Position numbers and translations under genes: made by a program. 64,000 bases of DNA from Byssothecium circinans (lineage: Eukaryota > Ascomycota > Dothideomycetes > Pleosporales > Massarinaceae): assembly GCA_010015675.1 (NCBI GenBank), contig ML976982.1, forward strand, positions 1,499,059-1,563,058, read 5' to 3'. Of the stretch, positions 38,545 through 49,287 are shown in pieces (within the stretch, counting starts at the first letter, position 1; every line of letters starts with the position of its first letter). Under the pieces are notes generated by a model. That model was not told where the DNA came from. It did not search any database and saw only the letters and a list, made by a program, of their open reading frames with translations.

Positions 38545-39608
38545 ATGGCATCAATCGATTTCCCGCTCAAGGGCAAGATCATTCTGATCACGGGTGGCGG
38601 TTCAGGTACATGCTCTCGTCACCTATTCAAAACTCTACACCAACACTCACATCCCTAGGAATCGGCCTCTCACTAACACGACAATCTGCCGCTCTTGGCG
38701 CCTGTGTTCTAGTCGCCGACCTGCGTACAACCGCCGACTTCGACAAACTCGCCTCTAGTGACCCTAACATCGTATATATGCAGACCGACGTAACGAAGTG
38801 GTCGGATTTCCAAAAGCTCTTCGCTGTCTGCGAAGAAAAATGGAACGACGTGCCTGACGCTTATGGTATTTGCGCTGGAGTTTTCGAACCTCCATTTTCG
38901 AACTTCTGGCAAGATCCAGAGGACGAGGAAACCGAGGGAGGCTATAAGCAGGTCCGGATCAATCTTGATCATCCGATGAAGTTGACCAGGATGGCCATTA
39001 AGAAAAGCTTGGGGAGGGGGAAGAGGGCCAGTGTTTGTATCATCGTGAGTATTCCCGCACTCATAGAACCAGCCACTAACTTACACCCAGGCATCCATGT
39101 CCGGTTATGCTGCCAACATAGCCTTACCCATCTACACTGCCACCAAACATGCGATTCTTGGTTTCGTGAAATCAGTGGGCCCATCCGAAGCCTTGACCGG
39201 CGTCAAAATCACTACAATCTGCCCTAGTCTTGTCAACACCCCCCTCATCGACAGCCAGAAAAGGAAGCAATTCAATTTTTCAGAAGGGCAAGGGCTATCT
39301 CCAGATGTTGTTGCGAAAAATATGCTCAAACTCATTCAAGAGAAGGAGCTTGGCTCCGGGACGGTGTTGGAGGTGGCTGCGGAGGGTACGAGGGTGATTC
39401 CGGAATGGTATGCCCGGTTTCCGTTTTGCTTCCCATAACCCTTTTATGTTGACAAATGCTGACTGTATCTCTATCTTTCAGGAACATGGATCCGCCGTCG
39501 TACGAAGGGATGGGCGGCAGCGAGGAGGATCTCATAGCGATGCAAAAGGCGATACTCGGGCCGATTTTGACCAAGTTGGAGGAAGAAAAGGGTGCTCGCA
39601 AGCTGTGA
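38545..39608 (+). CDS. short-chain dehydrogenase/reductase
   Basis: About 296 residues from four exons: 38545..38605, 38659..39044, 39091..39407, 39482..39608 (donors GTACAT, GTGAGT, GTATGC; acceptors CTAG, CCAG, TCAG). Classical SDR fold resembling the 15-hydroxyprostaglandin-dehydrogenase-like fungal group. NAD-binding GGGSGIG spans the first splice. DLRTTADFD follows strand 2, with an acidic residue that suggests NAD preference. The usual NAG is replaced by CAG in YGICAGVFEP. Catalytic Ser lies in ASMSGY and Tyr/Lys in YTATK; then a PSLVNTP segment. Substrate unknown. It stands 147 bp from the transposon but appears intact. Confidence 0.88.
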
Positions 39609-39755
39609 GATATGTGACACCCAATATCTATCGTTCAGAAGCATATGGGTCTATCTTTCGTATGTTTCAGCCATAATTGATGATGTTAGAGAGTATCCCA
39701 CGCGAAGCCTTTTACGGCCCCTGCTAGTGGGATACGAGGCTGTAAGTGCGGGGTA

Positions 39756-39801
39756 ACGTGTTGGTTCAGCACTTGGCGGGGTTCAGCAAATGGCGCACCC
39801 C
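39756..39801 (+). repeat. left terminal inverted repeat with two 17-bp subunits
   Basis: Begins acgtgttggttcagcactt. Within it two 17-bp direct repeats (ggttcagcacttggcgg and ggttcagcaaatggcgc) differ at three positions; these may be transposase-binding sites, by analogy with other pogo-like ends. Confidence 0.9.
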
Positions 39802-39845
39802 CGCATTTTCCACCCAATCCTTCACCCACCCACAACTCAGCCAAT

Positions 39846-41738
39846 ATGGATCCAATTGACAAGGCAATTGAAGAAATCAAATCGCGTGGACTAGGAGAAG
39901 AATGCTCATATCAAAAAATAGCAAAAAAATATGGTGTACCAGATACTACGTTAAGGAGGATACACTAGGGCAAAAACCTGCCAATGAAAGAGCAACAACT
40001 CTAACGGCGAAAGCTCACCCCTTAATAAGAACTAGAGCTTGTAAGCTATATAGAAAAGCTTACAGCCCGTCATCTACCACCTACAAGGGAGATGCTGTAG
40101 AATTTTGTTTCATTAATTACTTAAACTAACGGCGAATAACTAGTAGGAAAAAGCTAGGTTACCTAATTTATTAACCATTATAACGTTAAAATCACCCCCC
40201 ATTAGGCCACTAGAATGGATCGCGTGCGCCACCAAGCTAATTTAGGAGTTAAATACGAGCAATTCTTTCAACTTCTACTAGAGAAAATTGAGGAGTATGA
40301 TATAGAGCCTCGTCACACGTATAATATAGATGAGAAGGGCTTCCTCACAGGGGTGATTAGAAGAAGCAAAAGGATCTTTAGCAAAGCCATGTGGGACCAC
40401 GGGGAAGTGAAATTAGCCCTCTAAGATAGCAATAGAGAGTAGATAACTATCCTAGCTTACGTTTATACTAATAGAACAGCGTTGCCACTAGGCCTACTAT
40501 TTGCAGCTGCCAATAACGCTCTCCAATCAGCCTGGGTAGAGGATATTAAGGCTAGGAAGCATGAGGTTTTCATTACTACTTCTCCTAATAGATGGACTAG
40601 CAACAATATAGGCCTTACGTGGCTTAAGCAGATCTTTAATCAGTATACAAAAGCAAAAGCTCGTTAAGCCTACTAATTACTAATCCTAGATGGCCATAGG
40701 TCCCACGTAACTATGGACTTTATCAACTACTATAACTACAATTAAATTCTCCTTATAATCTTTCCTCCTTATTTAACGCACACGCTGCAGCCCCTTAATA
40801 TAGTACTCTTTAAGCCTCTCTTATCAGCCTACTTAAAAGCTCTCACTACCTACCTCCATGAGGCCCAGGGACTACTCTTAGTAAAGAAAGGAGACTTCTT
40901 CCCTCTCTTCTAGGAGGCCTGGACTACCTCCTTTAAAAAGGAAATAATTCTAAAGTCCTTTAAGGCTACTAGTATATGGCCCTATAACCCTAGTGTAATC
41001 CTCTAAAGGTTTATTAAATTAACGCTAGAGCTACAGGATTTGAGAGAGAGCTCTACCTTAGTACTCAGCGGCAAGGATTAGCTTAAAATTAAGACCCTTA
41101 TGCGTAAGGCTGTAAGGGATGAGGGCAGTAAGGAGGTGTAGAAGCTAAAGCGTTCTCTCTACTATATCTCTATTTAAAATGACATACTCCACGCTAAGGT
41201 ACAAGGCCTGACAAAGGCCCTACAAGTTAAGAAGAAGCATTAGAAGAAGAGCAAGCCTCTAGACCTACAGCAACGCAAGGAGTACCATGGTAGAGCAGTT
41301 TTCTAGTCCCTAAGGAAGCTAAGGGAGGCTAGAGTACGTTCAGCTATTAAGGATTAAGAAAAAGAGGAGCAATAACTTAAGAAGGCTCATAAGAAAGCAG
41401 AACAGGCCTCAGCTAAGCTACGTAAGCTACAAGAGAAGGAAGAAAGAGAAAGGTTGAGGGCTAAGAAGAAGGAGGAAAAGGAGAGGATCGCGGTGGGGAA
41501 GGAGGCTGAGAAACAACGCAAGATTTAGGAGAAAGAAAACTCTAAAAAGGCTACACAAACTTCCCAAAAGGGAAAGAGGAAGGCCTTAAAGCCTGCCGCA
41601 GCGCCAAAACAGAAGAAAAAATAACGTGTGGTGGTTGCTGAGGATAGGGGGGATAGGGGTAGTGAAATGGCGCGTGATCCAGCACCTACAACCACAACGC
41701 GCCGTGGCCGTAACATTAAACTTCCAGTGAAATTCTAA
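39846..41738 (+). pseudogene. Fot1/pogo-like transposase, RIP-degraded
   Basis: Starts MDPIDKAIEEIKSRG with a Psq-type helix-turn-helix (SYQKIAKKYGVPDTTL), 90 bp inside the element. DDE-domain blocks can be followed: YNIDEKGFLTGV (first Asp) at about 40320, then LLILDGHRSHVTMDF (second Asp) at about 40680, HTLQPLNIVLFKPL, and a Lys/Glu-rich C-terminus ending GRNIKLPVKF. At least a dozen in-frame TAA/TAG codons interrupt it, almost all explicable as CAA/CAG to TAA/TAG (C-to-T in a CpA context), the RIP signature. Not functional. Confidence 0.9.
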
Positions 41739-41848
41739 TAGCGCATCTTTTTCGCAGCAATTTGTATAGTAATTGAATGAATTATTAGAATATTCTAGCT
41801 ATTATGGATGGCTCAGTAACGAGGTGTTGTAAACTGCGTGATTTGGTT

Positions 41849-41894
41849 GGGGTGCGCCATTTGCTGAACCCCGCCAAGTGCTGAACCAACACGT
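41849..41894 (-). repeat. right terminal inverted repeat
   Basis: Exact inverse complement of the left repeat over all 46 bp, ending ...ccaacacgt next to the TA duplication. Confidence 0.92.
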
Positions 41895-42141
41895 TACAGT
41901 TCACCACTTGTTACGCAGCAAACAAAGATTGTTGCCTACATATACCATCACTTTCCATGTGAATTTTGACTTTGGAGATGCACAATTTCTTAGAGGTATT
42001 TACTACCTACCGGAACGGCTTGTTATAACTATGCCTACCCCAAAAATTTGCGCTCGGTACGTCTTTCTTGCTTCCAGGGTCATCATAAAGCCTTCGCAAC
42101 TCTGCTAACACCCGAAAAGTTGTATTGCACTTAGCGAGTGG

Positions 42142-44227
42142 ATGAGACGAGAAGGTGATGCCCATGTAGAGGACAAATCCGGTCCCTTCAGCCTTACCGA
42201 TGGCGCATCTCTTATGTCAAATGCCCACACTTGTTCCTTTTGCAGTGTCTTGGTTGAGCACTTAAAAGAAAAGGATCTTCACCTTGATAGTACGGTAATA
42301 ATTTCCGCTTATGTGGAGGAGAAGACAAGGCAAGATCTGATTTCAGTCTTTAAAATCATTGCGGAACGGGAGGGCCGCATGCTAGGGGGTGACACTTGGG
42401 ACGAAGATGGAATTCCGAGTATTGAAATTGACGTTTGGGCGGACATTGGTACACAAAAGGCGCTGTCGACAACACCCCCAATAAAAAGCTATGGAGGTCG
42501 AGAAACGATTGATCTCGTATACGACTGGCTTAGTACTTGCTACCGCAACCACGCCGAATGTCGAAGGTCTCTGAGCGGAGCACATATCGAAGAAAATTCA
42601 CGACTCATACCTGCGGATCGCATTCTCGACATCGGCACCGAACCATCTGATCCTATCAAGCTCGTCAAAGCTATTGGACTCAAAGGCAGGTATTGCGCAT
42701 TAAGCCATTGCTGGGGCAGTCCAGATGGTCCACAGCCGACACGTGTCATACTAGCTAACGAGAAACGCTTCATGGAGGGTGTGCAGTGTCCCGAGTTGTC
42801 GAAGACTTTCCAAGACACTGTTCACATAGTTCGTAGTTTGGGTATACGATACTTGTGGATCGATTCCCTCTGTATCATCCAGGACTCAGCCGAACATTGG
42901 TTACGCGAGTCTAAACGCATGGGATTGATCTATGAAGGCGCATACCTCCGCATCGCTGCCGCGGGAGCACAGAATTCATCCGAAGGCCTCTTTTCCCCAG
43001 AAGACCACGACAACCCAAAGTACCGGACGATATCAATACCACTTCTCACCGGCAACAACGGCGGAAATCCTGACTGTATATATTTGCGGCGATCGAAACC
43101 TAGACTCAAATGGCCCCGTGATGGCCCTCTAGTAAAACGAGCCTGGGTCTTTCAAGAATGGTTCCTCTCTCGGCGCACCGTGTCTTTCATGCTCGCCTAT
43201 CTGAATTGGTCCTGCAAAAGGTACACGAATCTTGACGAGCGCGACAACTACTAAGGCATAGTAGCCACATACTACGGTATTCGCAACTTGGGGCCTACGT
43301 ATTGGGAGCTTTGTATGTGGTTCTACTCGCGTTTGCATTTGACGCATGAAAGCGACCGGCTGGAGGCGATTCAAGGGTTGGTCAAAGAGATAAAGAAAAT
43401 TAGAGAGAATGATGATAAGTATGTGATGGGCATGTGGAAAAAAGATTTACCGAAGCAGCTGCTGTGGCACACGAGGGAGGTGAGGATGGGTATGAGAGGG
43501 AGGAAAGATTTGCCGAGTTGGACGTGGGCGAGTCGGGCGGGGAGTAAGAAACCCGTTTATGTTCCCGATCACGGAGAGGATAGTGAGCTGGATTCTGTTG
43601 TCACTACGGATGAGTACTCAGGTCTGTGTGCGACATTGATCTCTGTCAATGAGCGGATGGTTGAGTTGAAAGGGAGTTTGATCGAGTGCGGTTTGGGAAA
43701 GAGATTGGATGGCTGTTGTCATGATCAGGCTCTGAACCCAAGTGCGGAGTTTGCGATCTTTCATACTGTTGGACCTGCGGTCTACCAGCTACGGAACAGT
43801 GACACAGATATCGGATCGATGATCGGGATTGTGCAGCTGGATGAGGAGAAGGAGTGTAGCACGCTTTACTTCTGCATCTTGCTTGTTGGGGAAAGAAATC
43901 GGGCTTCCAAGCTACGGAGAAGAGAGGAAAGTGATGGTAAGGAAAGAACAGGAAAGTCGGTGCAGGTCTATTTCGACAATATGGGCGAGCGCGCAGAGGA
44001 ATTCATCGCCGATTACGTGAGTATGGGGTTCTGAACAATATATGATGGAATACTGACAGAAATAGCATGCGATTAAACGTTGTGGGTCAAGCGAAATCTT
44101 CTATTGGACTCTGATAGTGGAGCCAACTGGCGAAGAGGATACTTTTCGTCGTGTTGGCGTCGGAATCGTCTGGCCTTCACAGTATATAGAAGATCGGCCA
44201 CTAGAAGATGCCTTCAAACTTGTGTAA
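42142..44227 (+). pseudogene. HET-domain (heterokaryon incompatibility) gene with in-frame stop
   Basis: Exon 1 42142..44016 and exon 2 44066..44227 (GTGAGT donor, CTGAC branch, ATAG acceptor) would code about 678 residues if a single TAA at 43252-43254 were read through. HET motifs: GRYCALSHCWG, LSKTFQDTVHIVRSLGIRYLWIDSLCIIQD, EGAYLRIAAAGAQNSSEGLF, and KRAWVFQEWFLSRRT. C-terminal FRRVGVGIVW fits the family. HET proteins trigger cell death when genetically different hyphae fuse. The stop lies after the HET core in an otherwise open frame; an intron at 43220-43260 was tested and breaks the frame. The gene starts 248 bp from the transposon end. It could still make a truncated 370-residue HET-core protein. 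Confidence 0.8.
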
Positions 44228-44257
44228 TTTATTTCTGTCAAGCAGGAAGTAAATAGT

Positions 44258-44870
44258 TTACCCCTCAGACAAATTTTCAACTCTAGGGGCTGGACGTATT
44301 TCTGCTGAAGAACATGACGGACTGGTCGTAGGGGCCTTCGCATAGTTTCTCGGATTCGTTTTCCCGCATCCGTTCGCAGCACTGAGAAGAGTGCCGTCTA
44401 TCGCCGCAGTGTACGCTACGCCACAGTTTGCATCACTAAATTACTATAAGCAAAGTGACTCTTCAATCGGTGATCGAATGAAACTTACCTCGCGCCTCCG
44501 CTGGCATTATTGAACCACGAACAAATGTCGTGTGAGAAGCAGCCCTGTGTATACACGTTCCCAACGGCACTGCCCGAGCATCCTACACCACAGCGACCGT
44601 TGCAACTGTAGCTATCGGAAGCGTCGGAATGATTACCAGTCAGTTGGAAGTGTGATGTTCGAACTTACTCGCCACCGTTTACACTATTCGTGCCGAAGTT
44701 GCTTCCGACAGTGCCGCTCCATCTGCAAATTTTGCCAGCGCCGTTAGTACAAGTTGCCGTCGCTGATGATCCCACTGTTAGACAACTAATGGCGCGTTTG
44801 TCGGACTTGGTCGGGGATGCGGTGATGGAGGCCAGTGTTGTGAGGAGGAGAGAGTAGTCGTGAATTGCAT
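44258..44870 (-). pseudogene. secreted cysteine-rich phospholipase-A2-like protein, frameshift in signal peptide
   Basis: Three exons: 44870..44669, 44611..44489, 44435..44258 (GTAAGT donors; TAG acceptors). Exon 2 holds CFSHDIC, the calcium/catalytic CxxHDxC pattern of phospholipase A2, preceded by a CNGRCGVGCSG stretch and followed by NNASGGAS and DANCG, as in a group of small secreted fungal proteins. The start ATG has an ideal context (GTCACAATGC) but its frame departs from the signal-peptide frame within a CT-rich stretch at 44842-44853, where one base appears to be missing. Beyond that point the frame is clean to the stop. Either an assembly indel or a genuine null allele. Function beyond the motif is not established. 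Confidence 0.65.
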
Positions 44871-45801
44871 TGTGACAGTACTAGTATAGCTATTACAACG
44901 GAAACTTGCCCTCCAACTATCGTGTGCGTATGTAACACTTTTAATTTGTACGACTATCTTTAAATATCTCTTTGGAGCTTTCAAGGAATTTTTCGTGAAC
45001 TCTTTTCATATGATTCACGCTGAGTGCCGACACCAGTTCATCTCCTCCAATCGAAGCTTACAATATCTCAAGCCACACCATATATTCGGTCCCTTGACTG
45101 CAGAAGGTATCGAACGGTGAAACTCCTTAAAGCAATTTTCACGAGGAAATAATGCGCCGGATACATAGGCCAACGCAAACAAGCCCTTAGCCGATGCAGT
45201 GTTGCCGTAGCTTGGATCTTATTATTTAGCAATGCGTGGCTAGCGATCATAAAGGGATAGAATGGGGAGTGCGAGAGGCTGGGGTGAAATGTCGCAATAT
45301 GAAGCGCTCGAGTTGGAGTATGCTAGGCTGAATCAAGCTTAGCGCAGACGACCATTTCCAGACGCCGAGGTTTGCCTTCTCTTCATCCTCGCTCCATCCC
45401 ATCGCTTTCATCTCAAATCCCGCAGCCACACGTTCTTTGAACTAACATAATCGACCGTGACCTCTTGCAAGCTCCATGCAGAGCGTCCAAATCTTGCGTC
45501 GAGCAAACGGTTAGCAATGACATTGACAAACCTTTCGATGATTGCCCCCGAAAGACTTTTCGATAGTTTATATTATTCTGAACAGCTCGCTACTTCGCTA
45601 TAGAAAAGTGCTTGAAGGAAGACATGGCACAGGGAAGGGCGTGGTTGACGAATATAAGCAGATAGATGGACATACACGTAGTATCCATCGAAACTCTTCT
45701 CCTAAGATGACCTCGACTAAGGAATGCATACCGCATATATTCAGTAAGCTTTCCCCCCCCCCCCCCCCAACGTTGACTCTACATACGCTAGGACAAATAA
45801 C
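44871..45801. other. intergenic region, no gene seen
   Basis: Upstream of the phospholipase-like gene. It contains a run of about 17 C at 45752-45768. No supported gene. Confidence 0.5.
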
Positions 45802-46931
45802 TTGAGAAAAGCCAATTCTTCGTGGAGCTATGATCAAGACGGATCCCATCAGTTGTTGGCATCCGATGGTTATAGCTTCTTTTTCTACAAGGCATTCCAT
45901 TCATTCTATACAAGCCGAAGGAAGATCACGTGTCCAAGACAACTTTGTGGTGCTTTTGGGTCAACTCCGAGCCCATCAAACAGCTCTTGGAAGCTATACG
46001 TGGAGAATTCAAGACGGAGGAAACTATGTTGATGGTAAAGGAGGTCTACTCAAACTGCATCACGGTCCGTACACAGCGAAAGTGGCGCCTTGACACACTG
46101 GATAGAGATCCTTTCTTGAAGCATGATCTTCTGCCGGACCTTCAAAAGTTCTCTCTCTCCAAAGATGAGGAGCAGTTTACCTGGACACCGACTAGCCCTA
46201 TCGTCGAGGGTACCTTTTCTACGGTCCGCCGGGCACAGGTAAGACTTCCTTGTCAAAAGCATTGCGAGTGTGTACAACTTGGAGCTATACGTCGTGAACT
46301 TGACTGATATGGTCGACAAGACGGTCAATGACCAATTGCACGAATTGCCCAACAAATGTGTCACCCAGTTCGAGGATGTGGATGGCTTCAAAGGTCATTT
46401 GCTCATCTTCTCTACCAACGCGCCACATTCGCTCGATCAAACTCTTTATCGCCCAGGTCGAATCGATAGAAAATTCTTCTTGGGCCATGCGACAAAGATT
46501 ACGGCGGCATGTGCTTCGAGCGCGTCTTTGGGAGAGCCCGCTTAAGGAAGTTCAAAAAAGAGACGATTGAGCGCATGCCCCACCAGTTCGGAAGCATGAT
46601 GCCCAAGAATACCTTCACCCGTTGCGATATCAACGAGTACTGTGGGCGGCGCCGTGGACAGCCAAAGCGGGCACGTGATGAGTTCCAGTCGTTCGTCGAG
46701 GAAAAGCGGACGGGCAGGCAAGATGCGTTCTTGTATGATATTCACACTGGTATGAATTCTGCTTCGGACGACCCGGCCGATCAGGAAGATGCACTTGAGG
46801 TGCAGGTTGACGACTGGAGCGACTATTTTAACCTCGATGGAGAGCATGCATTCTTTAGGAGCAGCTCGCCGGTCAAAGAGACTAACGCACAACGTGTCCA
46901 CGTCAGATCACGACGAGATAACTGTTTGTGA
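45802..46931 (+). pseudogene. decayed BCS1-type AAA ATPase
   Basis: Pieces of a Bcs1-like AAA protein (mitochondrial chaperone family, expanded in filamentous fungi) appear in order but in different frames. They are a weak N-terminal domain (GYSFFFYKAFHSFY), NSEPIKQLLEAIRGEF, then [21 protein letters not shown] with the Walker A at 46223-46249, then [13 protein letters not shown] and Walker B QFEDVDG at about 46364. Arg-finger region STNAPHSLDQTLYRPGRIDRK follows, then CFERVFGRARLRKFKKE to the end at 46931. At least three frameshifts occur. The segment normally between Walker B and the sensor-1 strand is deleted. Non-functional. Confidence 0.82.
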
Positions 46932-47736
46932 CAAGCAAGATTCCGACATGTTGTACAGTCCCAGTCCTCATAGGACCTAGAACTCTCCACCCCCACCGAT
47001 ACTAGGTCGCAATTCAACGAGATCGCAAACCAGTGATCAAGGCGAGGGACGAAAGCTCCGAGAGGTGGCGCGGCATCCTGAAGAAGAATCTTTTCACCTA
47101 TCATATAAGGGTGAGGAGGATGAGGGCAATCTATGGGAGCCACATGGTATAAAGGATAAATACGGGAATTAACTGCGATGTTTTATGTCATGTTGTAATT
47201 GTAGGAAGGGAGTTTGAATAGCAGCAAGAATGGAGGTAGCGGTGTGTTATGACTCATACCCTAGGCAGAAGCATTTTACGCTATTGAGACTTGTACCTTA
47301 TCAGGCTTTTACAGTGCAAGTCGCCGAACAATCATATTATGGGCTGCGTAGCCCGAGGCATGGACTGTGAAAATGCGAGCACGCCTGACACAAGCTCACA
47401 TCAGCCTGTTCATTGGTTCGGGCATGTTAACCGAAATCTTCCCTCAACCGCCAGCTGGCATGTCCAACATTTTTGCAAAACCTGCCTCCTCCTTTGCGAC
47501 GCGATAACGCGGTTTCCGTGCCAACATCGTCTCAAATTACTTTGGCCCTGGCTTCTTCATCCTTTCTTTATTTTGGATGTTTATGATGATTTATCAATGA
47601 TCCCGCCGCCGAGAGCTCTCAACTCCTGCCGACATTACCCCACCTCACGTGCTCTCACACTTTCCCCGACACCCCGACATCTGGAGGTCCCACTGCATGC
47701 GGACACCAGAGCCCCGACCCCCTATCAACCACCATC
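46932..47736. other. intergenic region upstream of F-box gene
   Basis: No gene seen. The sequence just before 47737 (ACCACCATC context) is the leader of the F-box gene. Confidence 0.5.
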
Positions 47737-49287
47737 ATGAGTCTCCTGGATCTCCCGGTCGAAATACTGGATACGATTCTTGACCTCAGCCTTCCGTCTG
47801 GTCTCGAGGGACTTGTGCTCTCGTGCAGAGCCATATATGAGAGAGCGGGATCACAAATACGACGACACAATGAACTAAAGCGGAAATGGAGACACACGAC
47901 CAATCATCAGTCTAGACGCGTCGACAATACAATTCAAATTCTATATGAGATTTCGCGCGAGCCGCTGGCCGCAAAATACATTGAAGAGCTGGATCTATGG
48001 GATGATAGATGGCGAGCCGATGGTCAAGCGGAATTGGAGGACGATGACAACACCGAGATCACTGAGGTGGAAGCGACCCCCGAGACGTTTCGCAGGAGTC
48101 AAGAAGCTATGAGGTCAATCAAGACTTTGGTCACCAACTCGCTCCAACAGTACGACACGGACGTCGACTTGGCAGACTTCTGGGAACACATGATGAAGGA
48201 AGAGCTACACCCCGAAAACGAAGACTTTCTTGAGTCGTCGTGCACTGTCATTGGTCTCCTCAGCTTGCTTCCCAATGTTCGCACCTTGCGGTTGCCGGGC
48301 TGGTGGGAAGGCGTGCAGGAAGAAGCCGGCAACGCTCTCAACCAACTCGTCGCCGCTGCAAACAGAAATGGCAGTCACGACAAGCCACTCGGAAAACTCA
48401 CAACAATCCTTCCCTCTATGCACGGTGGCTATGAGGAAAAGACGAGCCTGCAAGATCTGCTACCATTGCTAACTCTTCAGTCGTTGACTGAGGTGTACCT
48501 CGTTAGTACGGTCGCAGTCGATGACGGATACACCGGGATGCCGTTCTCCTGGCCTTCAGGTGCGGGCGTTGCGTCCTCGCTCAAACGCCTCGAGCTCGTA
48601 TCTTGTTGCATAGACGCAGAGGGCTTGTCCGGCCTCATTGCATACACTCCTAATCTCACCATTTTCAAGTACTCTCATGAAACGAAGCATCATGGGTGTC
48701 AGCACGATTGGAATCCCGGCACCTTCACCGAGACGCTAGGCCGCCACTGTGGTAGCACTCTCATTGAGGTCGCACTCACCATCGATGACCTTCATGGCAC
48801 CATTATCAACGGCGCATCGTCTTTCCTCTCTTTCCCTCGGCTAGAGAAGGTGGAAGTCGACGTCCAAATTTTCTGCGGACCACCCGTAGAATCTGGCCAA
48901 CGGCGGGGCCCGGACGCTTTCGTGCCCGAGGGAGAAAGACCCTGGTCGCAGCACGATATTCCTTGTATCGGAAGCATGCTGCCGGATAGCGTTCGCGAGG
49001 TACAGATCAATGTCGATCACCCGGAACCGGACGAGGAGGCGTTGCGTGCGCTGTTGAAGAATTTGAAGACGCAGAGGGCTGAGCGTCTGCATCGGCTTGA
49101 AAGGGCCATCGTCAGGCAGTATGGTGGTAGTAGCACCATGGAAATGGTGACAAGTGCGGGTGCGACGATGGAGGCTTTCGATAAAGATGTGGATGCAGCA
49201 ACTAAGAGAAGAAGAATGGATATGCCAGAGTGGAAGAGAATTTTTCATGAGCGGGTGGCAAGGCTGCAGCCTCGCGAGATTCAGTGA
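47737..49287 (+). CDS. F-box protein
   Basis: 516 residues, no intron. N-terminal F-box at residues about 2-40 (LLDLPVEILDTILDLSLPSG, then LVLSCRAIYERAG), the Skp1-binding module of SCF ubiquitin ligases. The rest is a leucine-rich, irregular repeat region (TVIGLLSLLPNVRTLRLPGW, LLTLQSLTEVYLVSTV, LKRLELVSCCIDAEGLSGLI) that resembles the LRR-like part of many fungal F-box proteins and would bind a substrate. The C-terminus is charged (RRRMDMPEWKRIF). Substrate unknown. Intact, in contrast to its upstream neighbour. Confidence 0.85.
   Translation: MSLLDLPVEILDTILDLSLPSGLEGLVLSCRAIYERAGSQIRRHNELKRKWRHTTNHQSRRVDNTIQILYEISREPLAAKYIEELDLWDDRWRADGQAELEDDDNTEITEVEATPETFRRSQEAMRSIKTLVTNSLQQYDTDVDLADFWEHMMKEELHPENEDFLESSCTVIGLLSLLPNVRTLRLPGWWEGVQEEAGNALNQLVAAANRNGSHDKPLGKLTTILPSMHGGYEEKTSLQDLLPLLTLQSLTEVYLVSTVAVDDGYTGMPFSWPSGAGVASSLKRLELVSCCIDAEGLSGLIAYTPNLTIFKYSHETKHHGCQHDWNPGTFTETLGRHCGSTLIEVALTIDDLHGTIINGASSFLSFPRLEKVEVDVQIFCGPPVESGQRRGPDAFVPEGERPWSQHDIPCIGSMLPDSVREVQINVDHPEPDEEALRALLKNLKTQRAERLHRLERAIVRQYGGSSTMEMVTSAGATMEAFDKDVDAATKRRRMDMPEWKRIFHERVARLQPREIQ

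Larger units (their letters stand above)
39756..41894. mobile_element. pogo/Fot1-type DNA transposon, degraded
   Basis: 2,139-bp element bounded by perfect 46-bp terminal inverted repeats (39756..39801 and 41849..41894) and flanked by a TA dinucleotide on each side (39754-39755 and 41895-41896), the duplication expected of Tc1/mariner/pogo elements. The interior codes a broken Fot1-like transposase. The two copies of the terminal repeat are identical, whereas the interior is full of TA-type stop codons, consistent with repeat-induced point mutation of the body. Confidence 0.93.

Noticed and set aside
43220..43262. Intron that would remove the HET in-frame stop
   Set aside because: The 41-nt GTACAC...ATAG piece is short and shifts the frame, destroying the C-terminal half.
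45752..45768. Poly-C run as a functional element
   Set aside because: Simple homopolymer in an intergenic region; more likely slippage than function.
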